In this document: positions 11,655 through 21,593 of the stretch, in pieces
Layout: each line of letters starts with the position of its first letter
How positions within the stretch are numbered: position 1 is the first letter of the stretch
Assembly (NCBI GenBank): GCA_027946365.1
Contig: JAPEUQ010000007.1
Location: 1,984,001 to 2,048,000 of the forward strand
Source of the DNA: Kalmusia sp. IMI 367209
Lineage: Eukaryota > Ascomycota > Dothideomycetes > Pleosporales > Didymosphaeriaceae
Direction: 5' to 3'
DNA length: 64,000 bases
Made by a program: the position numbers and the translations under genes
The notes under the pieces: generated by a model
What the model was told of the DNA's origin: nothing
Database searches by the model: none
The model's input: the letters and a program-made list of their open reading frames with translations, nothing else

Positions 11655-13550
11655 GCCTGAATATCGAGATTCGGAGGATATGTGTGAAAATCGCGAAGCT
11701 GAAGTGACTACTGAGGTTGGACCTGTGAAGTGTTAATTGAGGTAGCCACAGCATAGATTGGGAAGCAACGAACGCGATTTGGTAATGTCCAGCGCCATTC
11801 TGAGTATGTCGGGTATGTCGTGCTTCTGTAGAAGGGCGTAGATGTGTTGGAGGGACTCCTCGTCATACTTGCGTTCTCCGTCCATATTGGCTAGATTGAG
11901 GTGCTCCAGCCCTCATCCAAGGATCTAACTTATTTCCTAGTCTTTCCGTGATAAGACCGCGTTGTAGAATTAATGAATTAAAAACGAATGACGTTGAGTT
12001 TGATAAAGATGCGAAGAATGCAAGAATGGCGGTAATAAAACACGTCTGCACGAACGCTGTAAAGATGTACGAACAACGAGACGACTCGAGAAATGGATGC
12101 CTGCATCGTCATGGGCCTACCAACTATTAGAACACCAGATGAAGGCGCAGATCCCGTATCGAAGGTGGTCATAGCGTGACCGAACCCTGGGGCCTCAGCC
12201 TTCCCCAACGTAAAATTCCGCTGCCTTCTCGCGTGCGCGAACCCTTGCCAGCAGAATCCGGCAACTGTTGGCTCTTCCATGGTCGGCACAAGGGCACCCC
12301 ACGCTCGAAGGATGCGCACGCTCCCGCTCGCACAGCCGCGATTCAGTAAAGTGTTAGAAGCTGGGATTGTGTGCAGGAGAGGGTAGACTGGGTACCGGGT
12401 AAACCCTACACGAGCATCGTTCGTAGGGCCGAAAAGAAGCGTGCTGGGACATCTCGATTTGCCACATCGCTAAGCTTACAATTGACTATACATGGCTTTC
12501 TTACAATCGCAGCTGAGAACACTGCTTCGTAACCATTTTAGCTGACGGTGAGGTCCGATTCGGGTATGCGGCTCTGCGGAGAACAGTTGGATGGCCAGTT
12601 CTCGCGTGCGATTTCTGGAAAAGTTCCAGACGCACGCCGCACGGGTCTCGAGGAGTGCGTAAGTAGAGGGAGTGAGGCGGCCATACCGGTCAGACAAGCT
12701 TGAGGTCCTTGCCATCCCTCTCGCATATTGAACCAATCGGGAGTTCAGGCTTCTGTAAGTTGACCCTCTCTTTTGACTTTGCCATTGTTAGCGGCAGGAA
12801 TAGTGTGAGTAGATAGGCCTTAGATGTGTCAATCCGACCAACTGGATTAATAGGAACTAATGTATTGCGTTAGATTCGAAGATATAGTAAATGTATAAAC
12901 ATTGTTGCCTTGCTGCCTGAGCGAGACGTAACTAGCGTGAAGAGAGCATAAGATCCCATCATCGTAGAACTTCTATAATGTTAGCCTCTTAGTAAAACTT
13001 TAGTCTCAGCCCATAACCTCTGTAAGCGTATAATTTTTTGTATTCTTGGAACGAAAGGTGCAGGAATACAAGGTTGAGGTTGATGGGGAGCTAAACAACC
13101 ACCTACCTTAGTGCAGTATCGCTATGGGCTGGATTGGCTCCCAGTACCTTGCACCCTTGGAGCGTTGATACGCTACGGTAATTTTTTTAGGGCATGCATC
13201 TCCAAAATCGTGGCGGATTGCGTCCATAACAGCACCGCATTCGGCACTCAGCACTCGGCAGCGCGGCCAACAATCTTGCCCAAGCCACTCCCAACATATC
13301 ACTCGACGGCTGGGTAGAGTCCTCGGAACGATGACAGATTCACGAGCAATAAGACCCCTTGCGAGTTGCGCATACAGTACTTCCTAAAGTTTTGAATCGG
13401 TACATCTACTGCTTAACTTGTCAACTTCCAACAAACCTTAATGTGCAGGCCGCTCGTTCAACGCTCGCTAGTATATTATGATTATTATCCACATGCATTT
13501 GTTTGCCATTTGCCTGAGAATGTTTCAGCTTCCATGAAACATGTTCAGAA
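11655..13550. other. Gene-poor region, nothing recognised
   Basis: Short frames on both strands with no supported homology or splice structure. A minus frame at 12476-12736 (86 aa) has no motif I know. Confidence 0.45.
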
Positions 13551-13552
13551 TC

Positions 13553-15530
13553 TCAAATAGACGATACTAAATTGAGCCTCCAGTGTATGTAGTATATGTT
13601 TTGGAGCAAAGCCATCACCAGCATTCCTCCAAACGGCCTAAGAAATACATTATAATATAGACACTTACCATTATGGTTAAGAAATGCTGTAAATCCAGGC
13701 CCTTTCCACCATGAAAGGTTAGTACCGCACAGCTGATAACGTGTGATGAGGCGTACCGAACACCATTTCAGGTAAAGGGTCTCGGTCATGACGATCCATG
13801 CATTTCAGCAGCACCAAACTTTGATGGAGCTTAAGGCTACGGAGATCTTCATAAAATCCTTGTTGAAATCGATCTGTACTTTCATCAAATTCGTGAGAAG
13901 GTGGTCCCTCTTCATCATAGGTCTGGGACCTATACATGATAATTCCATCTAGTTAAGAAGCAAAAAAACACCAAAACAATGTCTCTGGAATGCTTCGAGT
14001 CTTCCTGATTTGGTCACAAATGATAAAATGTAACTCCGAAAGGCCGGAATCTCTGTCATTTCCACTGACATCTTTAGCATCTCAAAGGAATTGTATCTTT
14101 GGGTATTTTCAAAATAGTTTACTGCTTACGCAGTACACGGGAAGCTCATTAGGATCCTTTGTACGGCCATGGTACCAGCTCTACAAGTATTCGGGACCTT
14201 CGTGCTGCGAGCGGGTAGGAGGATTTGCGTTCGTCTACAATGAATTTATACTTTCAATATTTGTACAAACGATTCACGGATCTTCGATCAATATACCTCT
14301 TGTAGTAGTTGTATCTCTGACTAGATAACCTCTCACAATAACAAATGCAACATTTTAACTCATCAAGACTAGCCTTCTTGTCTGTTGAGAATATTTGCCT
14401 CCTCGATTTGCGTAGTTCTTCATTGACATTTGTTCCAAACACCTCGAGCGATCGAAGATTTTCCTGCTGGATGGCATCTAATTTAGCCGGGTGCATTTGC
14501 CTTCGCCAATGACCTAGCCAAAAGTTAGTGCATACCAAAAGCAAAGATGGTGTATGTCGTATATCCGATCGAGTGAGAACCAAGACAAGCTTGCCGTGTC
14601 TCTTCTCCTGCATACGTATGAAACGTGTTTTTGAACATTAAGATAGTCCTCTCTATCGCAAAATAATGATATCAGGATTTGCAGTGCAGGCTTTCCTAAG
14701 TCTAACAAAGTAGGTCCGCGCGTAAATTGTGCCTCTCGGCAAGTCGTGCCGTACAACAATCCTCAACAGCAGAACAAATGATTTGCAGGCATACTGACAA
14801 CGGGTGCAAGAACACACATGCTATGAATGGAAAAGGCCTGGGCGTCAGATGCTTGCACGAACTCGATAGATACAAGAGTGCCAGCGGCTCCATCACCCGA
14901 CTCACATATCGTTAGTATCAGATCTTGGCTTGCCTTGAGTACAGTAAAAAGTCGTCTTGCACCGCATTTGCATATATTAAGGAAATGGATTAAAATGTTA
15001 CTTACCCTCAAAGAAAGCCTTTCGGTACTAAGAAATACATTCATGAAAGAGCTCCCCGCTGCGCAGTTTCCACACACAAGAATCATCCTGTGGGCTGGGC
15101 GCTACTTGTATAGAGACTGTAGGCGGCGGCAAGCGGGTGTCCTCCAAATCGAAGCCCCGATCTTCTTCTAGCTCAAACGACAGGTATCCCTAGCGATTTG
15201 CTAAATATGAACCGCGGCGATTATTCTCAGAGCGTAGAAGAAATTGTGCAAGAGGTTGTCAGGTGAGAGAGACTTGCAGCCGGACCATCGATCGGAGAAA
15301 TCTGACAAGGTAAGAGGATTTGTCTTCCATGACCTTTCGCGGCTTTGCTCGAGGGAAGTTATTGTCCGTACCATCCATGTTTCGTATCACTTCATAATAG
15401 AATTTTAGGCCAAATAAATTAAATCCCTTCTGACCCATTGAATCATCCATATTGAAGTTAGCTAAGAGGTCTAAAATACTTTTTCTTTCTTGTTCTTGGA
15501 AAAACTTGTCGTCCTAGGTGATAATGGTAA
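13553..15530 (-). pseudogene. Fragmented unidentified minus-strand gene
   Basis: Several minus-strand pieces look like protein-coding exons separated by short introns, though no continuous model can be built. Examples are a charged block near 13800-13937 (FDESTDRFQQGFYEDLRSLK), one near 14350-14500 (NLRSLEVFGTNVNEELRKSR) and one near 15080-15170 (ELEEDRGFDLEDTRLPPP). Splice-like signals accompany them: a perfect TACTAAC branch point near 13720 followed by TTACAG, a CACTAAC then GGCTAG near 14520, and a GTAAGT near 15000. In-frame stops lie between blocks. I do not recognise the family. It may be a decayed accessory gene or an intron-rich live gene. Confidence 0.25.
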
Positions 15531-16211
15531 ATGCTTCTCGCCCGCTAAGAAAGTGGCGTACGTCGATTTATGTCTACGTTCTCGTATCTTAAATCAATAT
15601 CATTACGAATGTATATCCACTGTGTTCTCTATGAGCACGGTGCGATGCATTCACCACGTCTTGTGGGCAATTCAGAACCATCAGTTTGTGTTAATAACCC
15701 ACTATCATTCGGAACTAGTATGTAGAATAACCCGTTGTAATCCACGATGTTTGAGAGCCAGCAGGAGGCGTCAGGAAGCAGACTTCAGTGGAAAGCCATT
15801 AGTCATCGGAGGCATCGGAAGCCGTCGGCCCGAGATCTTGGCGCGAGGCAGCTTTGACTTCTCGAATATTCTCTCGCTCATCTCTCCCACTATTTCAGCT
15901 TCGCCCAGCGTTGCACCCTTATTTCTTTCGCTGTTCTTTTCGAGGAGTATCGTAGATCCCGAGTGTTTATTCTACTGCGTGTTTGGTATGTACCATCCTC
16001 CAATCTACCCTCTGTTTATATGATGAAACCACAGCTGGCACCAGTCCTAGAAGACTTGTACTCTTTTGCTGCGGACAAGCTTTGCGGGAGCAACGCTCCT
16101 AGTCCTGATAATCCTGTTCACGCGTGTCCTCTTAGCCATCTCCTTGCTTGAGCTGACGCTAATCCGACGATTTCAGATTTGCGTTCGAGCTGTGATACTC
16201 CACGCGTCACG
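15531..16211. other. Upstream region of AHA1
   Basis: Pyrimidine-rich sequence just before the AHA1 start is its likely leader. A 177-codon open frame here has no ATG start and unconvincing composition, and is not called. Confidence 0.5.
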
Positions 16212-17322
16212 ATGGTTCTTCACAACCCGAACAACTGGCACTGGGTGAACAAGGATGTTAGCGGCTGGGCGAAGGAGTATCTCAATAAGGAGCTGCTCGA
16301 CATCTCGGCTGAGGAGGACGGGGTCAGCGCCAATGTGGACAGCCTCATGAGCATGGATGGAGATGTAGATGTGAGCCAGCGCAAGGGCAAGGTCATCACC
16401 ATCTTCGACGTCAAATTGAAGCTCGAATATAAAGGTACGTTTGCCCTACAGCAGCAGGCATGTTCAGCGGCTGACGTAGTCGGCAGGCAAGAACAAGGAG
16501 GGCGAGGAGGCCAGCGGCACCATCACCGTTCCCGAAGTGGCACACGACACGGAGGAAGACGAGTATGTCGTATGTTCCCTTCGCTCCCAGAAGTTGTCGT
16601 TTTTTCGCTCCGGTGCAAGGTTGTATGCTAACTGTCACTAGTTTGAGATAGACATCTACTCCGAGGACAAGAGCAAGCAGCCTGTCAAGGACCTAGTCCG
16701 ATCGAAGATCGTCCCACAATTGCGGAAAAGCTTCGCGAAGCTTGGACCTGCTCTGATCGCGGAGCACGGCAAAGACATCCAGCACGCGCCTGGTTCCAAC
16801 CCGTCAAGCGGTTTCACAACGCCCAAGACATACTCAAACTCCGGCATTAACAAGTCAGAGTCGAGCAAGGCCTCTTCAACCACACAGACAACCGGTGGAT
16901 CATCGGTCAATACTACAACGATCAATGACAGCACCGAGTTCCGCACTACAGCTGAGGAGTTGTTCAAAACCTTCACCGAGCCGGACAGAATAGCCGCCTT
17001 CACCCGCTCTCCACCCAAGACTTTCACCGGTGCCAAACCTGGGGGCACTTTTGAGTTGTTTGGCGGCAACGTATCGGGCGAGTTTACCGAGTTGGAGAAA
17101 CCTACGCATATCGTCCAGAAATGGCGTCTTGCGCAATGGCCCGCCGGTCACTACTCCACACTTTCTATCTGGTTTGATCAGAATGATGTCGATGCGGTTA
17201 CGGTGATGAGAGTTGAATGGAAGGGGGTACCAATTGGCCAAGAGGAACCCACCAAGGGTAACTGGAGTGAGTACTACGTCCGGAGCATCAAGACCACTTT
17301 TGGTTTCGGTACGGTACTATAG
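16212..17322 (+). CDS. AHA1: Aha1, activator of Hsp90 ATPase
   Basis: Three exons (16212-16434, 16487-16569, 16642-17322) give about 328 residues, the usual Aha1 length. The start at 16212 places the conserved NPNNWHW motif at residues 5-11, the segment known to stimulate Hsp90 ATP hydrolysis. Residues about 12-150 form the Aha1 N-terminal domain that binds the Hsp90 middle domain. After a Ser/Thr-rich linker, residues about 205-325 form the AHSA1/SRPBCC C-terminal domain (ending in YYVRSIKTTFGFGTVL). The second intron carries a GCTAAC branch point shortly before its CACTAG acceptor. The product is a cytosolic co-chaperone that accelerates the Hsp90 conformational cycle. Nothing abnormal is visible. 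Confidence 0.95.
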
Positions 17323-18543
17323 CTCGGACGTGCTACCTTTCTGCCGTGGTGGGAGTCAATGGCGTTTTGGAAACCCTTAGGATGAATGCGACATGAGGAA
17401 ATGAAGTGATGGATTTTAGATACCGAAACTTGGTAGCATAGACAGTCAACGGAAACTGATCCGAGATCAATGTACACCGGCACATTATCGCTTGTTGATG
17501 CTATAGCGTGGCGATATCTTGAAGCAATCCCAAACATGCAACAAGAAACGGATTTAGAGTGGGAATAACATACACGGCATGCGGCCGGGTGCTACAACAG
17601 TGAGGCGTTCAAACACAAAATGCTAATCTCACGCGTGCACTTATTGTATGATTAGCATAGGGGTCACCATGGAGCATGCAAGGTGGGTAGGACAACGATA
17701 AAAGTAGGAGGCGAGTGCATGGTTATAATCGATAAGATCTATATTTAGGGCTGAGTGTGACGCTAAAGTGGCTTGGCGAACGGATCATCTCTCCCGCGCG
17801 AAACGAAACGTCAACACCGCTGTACAGCCCGCTACGCCTCTTTCGTGCTTTCGTTGTAGCCTTACAGCACAGAATCAGGCGCTTCTTACTGTTGCCATCC
17901 ATAATGCGGCATCATTCGGTACCGTCTACTTACTGGTCTCGAAACCGTGTAAAACAGGTACCTCTAACCCGTGCCGCGGGAGTAGCTGTTATTCCGATGC
18001 AATGATGGGGCCAAGGACTATATATACGCAACATAACATTCATGTTCTCGAAACTCGGCGGCTGTGGCCTATTCTACGCCGACCTACATGCTGACCAGCG
18101 CTTACCACCTTTCGCTGTACGGATATAGGCCTCGGAGAGAGGGCTTCCGAAGGCGATGCCACAGCGAGGTTGGTAGAATGAGATCTTGAGCCTCATCTCT
18201 TGGCGCATTATCCCCTGTTGTATACTCGGTACCGCGCTTAGGATGTGCTATGAGTGGAGATTGGACCGGTCAAGCCTCCTTTCCAGAACGCGGCCACGCG
18301 ATTCCCGAAACCCAACAGCCTGTTTTGTTTCGAGGGCTTCCAATCTTGGACCATATTCCAAACTTATTCCTGAGTCAATTCAATAAAGCCATATCAAAGG
18401 TGAATGATCATGCTAAACTAGCGTCTTTCCAGTCCTTTCTGTGTAGCCAAGCCTACTTCGTTTCGTTCCTTTACCAGCAAATAATTGCTTTGGGTTGCTT
18501 TTCTGAACGATTTTTTATTCACTCTTGACACATGATCTAAGGA
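17323..18543. other. Intergenic, nothing recognised
   Basis: Three-prime flank of AHA1 and upstream region of the first DUF3176 gene. Short frames only. Confidence 0.5.
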
Positions 18544-20943
18544 ATGGCTTACGCAAATCCGTCGCAGCAATGGCCTACGTACCCACATATACCGATTTAT
18601 CTCGAAACAAACGACGGCAATAGCACTACAAGATCGTACAGATCCATATCACCGATACCCCCGGAGATCATCCCACAGAAGTCTTCCGTCAAACACCTCG
18701 CAGCTGCCTCCGCCCGCCTCGCTAATATTCCGACGAACATTCCGGTTTCCCCAGCAGCCACACACTTCTCCAACCTTTCTCCAATTTGGCCGATACCAGA
18801 ACCGATTTCCGAAAACATTCCTTGCCAGTCTCATCGCTACGCCCCTCCATTTTCTTCTTTAGACCCACATCTGCAGTATGGAGGAAGAAGCATGCACCAT
18901 TTTCCAGATGTGAGGTCTTCATCGCCTGTCAGGACAGATTTAGGTCCAAACCTTGCAAACGGTGCGAGAGCCGTACAACCATCAATACCCTCACCCATCC
19001 CTGAGAGGGGTGAGCGTTCTTCAAACATTGCTGAAGCCATCGAACAAAAATTGTGGAGATTCAATTCCTCACGTAATGTCATCAAACGGTGGTTGTTAGA
19101 AATTATCAGCTGGTGGATAAGTGCCATCTGCATGGCTGCTATCATTGGAGTCTTGGTATTTTATCGAGACGGTAAGATCCCGAATTGGCCTGGAAAACTG
19201 ACGCTCAACGCGTTCATCTCCATACTATCCAAGATATCCGGTGCGGCGCTCATTCTTCCAGTCTCAGAAGCATTGGGGCAGCTCAAATGGAGTTGGTTCC
19301 AGGGCGATTCTAAGACCATGTGGGATTTTGAGATATTTGACAATGCCTCCCGGGGGCCGTGGGGTTCGATCCTTCTCCTTGTCCGAACCAAAGGAAGGGC
19401 ATTAGCAGCACTAGGGGCCTTGATCACGTTGCTATCCCTTGCTTTAGATCCTTTTTTCCAACAGGTTGTCGATTTCCCAGAACGATGGACACCGCAAGGA
19501 AACAGCTCGATTCCGCTTGTAATCCAATACAACCCACACTATGGTGCTGAACTTCAGTCCGGGCAGGAGATCTCCGTGAACGATCCGGAACTATCCGCTG
19601 TCGCTTCTAAATTCTTCTATGACAATGGAACACAGCCAGTGCCCTTCGGAAACGGGACCCGACCAGACATTCCATTATCATGCCCCACCAGCAAATGCAC
19701 CTGGCCGCGGTATGAAACCTTGGCAATGTGTAGTGAGTGTGTGGAAATGGATGTCGCAAACACATTGACGAGGGGATGCCGCACGATGAGGGTAGACTGG
19801 ACCTCCAACTTGACAGGTGGTCATACTCAGGACACGTACCCCAACGCCACAATGTGTGGATATTTCCTCAACTTCACAAGCGATTCACCAATCTTTATGT
19901 CTGGGTATCTGCTGGAAGGCGCAAATGCTACGAAAGGGGAGGCTTTGCTGATGCGTTCCCTTCCTCTAATAACGAACCCGGATCGTTTACCATTGTATGG
20001 AAACGGTTCCATTCATTTCAAGCACTACCGCAACCCAATCGTCGACGTTATTATCGCAAGCTCACAGGCTGGACGGGATTCAGTTTATGATGGGAAACCA
20101 CCCGTGGTACATGAGTGTGTAGTATCGTGGTGTGTTAAGACTATACAGTCTTTCTATTACGAAGGAATGTACAACGAGAAAATTCTTGATACGTTTATCA
20201 ACACCACCACTGGTCCATTATCATGGACAAGCGAGAAGTTTCAGCAGTTTAACGGTACCGATATGACCTACTCTCAGGACATCATCCTCGATGTGGATGA
20301 TAATACTACTTCGACATTCGGCATGTCCAATGTCACGATGATGAACACTGTCTTTGTTTTTGATGATGTTTTCCCATCATTTAGCACTGTTCAAAACAAG
20401 ACTGCAGATCCATATCTAAGATATAAAGTTTACAGAAAGACAATCGTCACAAGGGCCATACCGTTCAACCCATGGGCGTCGCCAAACAACGTTACGCATC
20501 ATTTCGAACGACTCGCGACAGCATTTACTAATGTTTTTCGATCCTCTTCAATCAACACTACGGTAATTGGAACAGCTTACAATACCGAGAGTTACGTATT
20601 GGTCCGATGGGAGTGGCTCACTCTACCTCTAGGACTTCTGTTTCTCACCTTGTTCTTTCTACTAGCCACGATAAGGAAAACAGCAATCGAAGAGGGCAAC
20701 GTTGGCGTATGGAAAACCTCAGCTATTGCGACGCTTCTTTATGGAGTGCCAGACGATATGCAGCAACAAATTACTAATTCTACAAAGCAAGGAACACCCC
20801 GGTCCAAGGCGAAGAAATTAAAGGTGACATTAAATCCTAGTACAGGATGGAGAGTATCAGGTACTATGTTTTCACCAATGCCAACACCAGGTGCTCCGCA
20901 ACCCATTGCCCCACGAAACCAACCTCCTCCGGGATGGATCTAG
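18544..20943 (+). CDS. DUF3176 family membrane protein (paralogue 1)
   Basis: A single uninterrupted 799-residue frame starting at the ATG at 18544. A Pro/Ser-rich cytosolic N-terminus of about 180 residues is followed by three hydrophobic segments (about 183-205, 217-240, 285-302). The hallmark block between them includes EALGQLKWSWF and a DFEIFDNASRGPWGS stretch, typical of fungal DUF3176. A region of about 380 residues follows with many N-x-S/T sequons and paired cysteines, probably extracytosolic. A last membrane segment (about 688-712) and a short tail ending PPPGWI complete it. The function of DUF3176 is not established. The second copy at 23.5 kb is a clear paralogue, sharing the core, the GVWKTSA motif after the last helix, GWRVSG and the terminal PPPGWI. 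The long N-terminal extension is specific to this copy. Confidence 0.88.
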   Translation: MAYANPSQQWPTYPHIPIYLETNDGNSTTRSYRSISPIPPEIIPQKSSVKHLAAASARLANIPTNIPVSPAATHFSNLSPIWPIPEPISENIPCQSHRYAPPFSSLDPHLQYGGRSMHHFPDVRSSSPVRTDLGPNLANGARAVQPSIPSPIPERGERSSNIAEAIEQKLWRFNSSRNVIKRWLLEIISWWISAICMAAIIGVLVFYRDGKIPNWPGKLTLNAFISILSKISGAALILPVSEALGQLKWSWFQGDSKTMWDFEIFDNASRGPWGSILLLVRTKGRALAALGALITLLSLALDPFFQQVVDFPERWTPQGNSSIPLVIQYNPHYGAELQSGQEISVNDPELSAVASKFFYDNGTQPVPFGNGTRPDIPLSCPTSKCTWPRYETLAMCSECVEMDVANTLTRGCRTMRVDWTSNLTGGHTQDTYPNATMCGYFLNFTSDSPIFMSGYLLEGANATKGEALLMRSLPLITNPDRLPLYGNGSIHFKHYRNPIVDVIIASSQAGRDSVYDGKPPVVHECVVSWCVKTIQSFYYEGMYNEKILDTFINTTTGPLSWTSEKFQQFNGTDMTYSQDIILDVDDNTTSTFGMSNVTMMNTVFVFDDVFPSFSTVQNKTADPYLRYKVYRKTIVTRAIPFNPWASPNNVTHHFERLATAFTNVFRSSSINTTVIGTAYNTESYVLVRWEWLTLPLGLLFLTLFFLLATIRKTAIEEGNVGVWKTSAIATLLYGVPDDMQQQITNSTKQGTPRSKAKKLKVTLNPSTGWRVSGTMFSPMPTPGAPQPIAPRNQPPPGWI

Positions 20944-21046
20944 AGGGAGAAGCGGGTCTCTGCTTCGATGGTAAATTCTCTATCAGGATTTATCATCGAC
21001 AAGTTGGAACCCGTTGCGCTACCCGAAGAGTAGCGCAATACCACGT

Positions 21047-21593
21047 TTATCCCTCTGGCCGAACGATTCCACGACGTTTGTCCTCTGGTCTGACGATGCC
21101 GCGACGATCCTCTGGTCGAACGATGCCGCGACGTTTGTCCTCTGGTCTGACGATGCCGCGACGATCCTCTGGTCGAACGATGCCGCGACGTTTATCTTCT
21201 GGTCGAACGATGCCGCGACGTTTATCCTCTGGTCTGACGATGCCGCGACGATCCTCTGGCCGAACAATACCGCGACGCTTGTGCTGTTCCTCAACTAGAC
21301 CGCGCTCCTCATGTGGGGTCAACAAGACGTCACTGCTAAGCTAGCGCATAATACTTACGCGGTTGATCTGTGCATATTCAGGATCACGCTCGATGAATGT
21401 TCTAGCCTCAAGTGGTGCGAAATCGGGGTCCTCGTTGATAGACCCAAGTACGGCCGCCCTATCAGGAACCTGGGAGTGATAAGTGGGTAGAGATTTACAC
21501 ATGGAACAATCGACATACTTCAACTTTCGACAAAGGTGCAGCAGCGACGACAAGCACAAGCAATACGATCGATAGCAAGGCCTTTGTATACAT
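21047..21593 (-). CDS. Putative secreted kexin-processed repeat-peptide precursor (KEP)
   Basis: Minus strand, three proposed exons: 21593-21519, 21469-21359 and 21307-21047, about 148 residues. Exon 1 encodes a textbook signal peptide (MYTKALLSIVLLVLVVAAA). Intron 1 is 49 bp (GTATGT...CCCAG, phase 0). Exon 2 is an acidic pro-region of 37 residues. Intron 2 is inferred from a perfect GTAAGT donor at 21358, a TTGAC branch-like site and an AG 51 bp away; removing it eliminates the only in-frame TAG. Exon 3 holds eight copies of the heptapeptide GIVRPED (the last is GIVRPEG, directly before TAA) separated by KRR or RR. Signal peptide, pro-region and repeats split by dibasic Kex2 sites is the layout of yeast alpha-factor, fungal KEPs and dikaritin RiPP precursors. 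The repeat lacks aromatic residues and does not resemble known pheromones. Weak point: the second acceptor is GAG rather than YAG. If it is not used, the protein stops before the repeats. Confidence 0.6.
21051..21295. repeat. Minisatellite of alternating 30- and 27-bp units
   Basis: Eight tandem units starting TCTGG, in the order 30, 27, 30, 27, 30, 30, 27, 30 bases, differing by a 3-base indel and a few substitutions. All unit lengths are multiples of three, so frames stay open through the array. On the minus strand each unit encodes GIVRPED plus KRR (30 bp) or RR (27 bp). The conservation of length modulo three supports a coding role. Confidence 0.9.

Noticed and set aside
15490..16023. Open frame of 177 codons upstream of AHA1
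   Set aside because: Begins at a non-ATG codon, has irregular composition and covers the expected AHA1 promoter and leader; no family resemblance.
21019..21294. Alternative minus-strand frame of the minisatellite (VAASFDQR-type repeats)
   Set aside because: Reachable only with a 64-bp second intron and runs past the array; it lacks the regular dibasic sites. Kept only as a less likely alternative to the KEP frame.
21051..21295. CRISPR-like direct repeats
   Set aside because: Units are contiguous without unique spacers and the window is fungal; this is a coding minisatellite.
21014..21298. Plus-strand repeat protein frame across the minisatellite (TILWSNDAATF-type repeats)
   Set aside because: A by-product of units being multiples of three. 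The minus strand has a signal peptide, introns and a stop exactly at the last repeat, which the plus strand lacks.
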